NCBI GenBank assembly: GCA_031268525.1
Contig: JAIRXA010000030.1
Coordinates: forward strand, 1-13,629
Length of the DNA stretch: 13,629 nucleotides
Reading direction: 5' to 3'
Source of the DNA: Coriobacteriales bacterium
GTDB taxonomy: Bacteria; Actinomycetota; Coriobacteriia; Coriobacteriales; UBA8131
Made by a program: the position numbers and the translations under genes. The notes under the pieces are model-generated. The model saw only the letters and a list, made by a program, of their open reading frames with translations, ran no database searches and was not told where the DNA came from. The first letter of the stretch is position 1; each line of letters begins with the position of its first letter. Shown in pieces: positions 13,618 through 13,629 of the stretch.

Positions 13618-13629
13618 TATGCGGTATTC

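Noticed and set aside
1..13629. tRNA, rRNA or insertion-sequence transposase
   Set aside because: No tRNA-like acceptor and TPsiC signatures, no rRNA-like tract and no transposase motif or terminal inverted repeats were recognised by eye. A covariance-model search was not possible.

Overview
The window is GC-rich, densely packed bacterial DNA. It uses ATG, GTG and TTG starts, AGGAGG/AGGAAGG-type ribosome binding sites and what look like some leaderless starts. Gene content and protein style suggest an Actinomycetota genome, plausibly Coriobacteriia. That placement is an inference from style; no marker gene here fixes it.

Layout. (1) 1-1695: a poorly coding left edge, then a plus-strand AAA+ ATPase of the DUF4143 type whose 3' end carries a 16-bp tandem duplication, then a bidirectional terminator. 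(2) 1696-4232, minus strand: a complete methionine ABC importer operon, metN-metI-metQ. MetN has no C-terminal NIL sensor domain and ends in an 18-bp-unit repeat tail instead. (3) 4233-4495: a divergent control region. On the minus strand it holds a good promoter, a possible leaderless 25-codon leader ORF with three consecutive Met codons, and a long-range inverted repeat whose 3' arm abuts the metN ribosome binding site. (4) 4496-8118, plus strand: leuA (2-isopropylmalate synthase), a DegV/FakB-type fatty-acid-binding protein, and a divergent 3-hydroxyisobutyrate-dehydrogenase-like protein with an Asp/Tyr/His-rich tail; tight spacing suggests one operon. (5) 8119-13361, plus strand: an NYN-LOTUS putative RNase, a fused RlmL-RlmK 23S rRNA methyltransferase, a YgjP/M48-type zinc metallopeptidase-like protein and a Nif3/DUF34 protein. 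The first three are tightly packed; the fourth follows a 119-bp repeat-rich spacer. (6) 13362-13629: a 39-bp duplication of the nif3 3' end, then AT-richer DNA with no supported gene and a 10-G tract at the edge.

Two themes stand out. The first is the metNIQ leader: its parts fit a model in which ribosome stalling at Met codons frees the metN ribosome binding site, a translational attenuator sensing charged tRNA-Met. This is inferred from sequence only, and an overlapping 58-codon ORF competes with it. The second is the spread of short tandem repeats (10 to 39 bp) at gene ends, in intergenic gaps and, in frame, inside surface loops of conserved enzymes.
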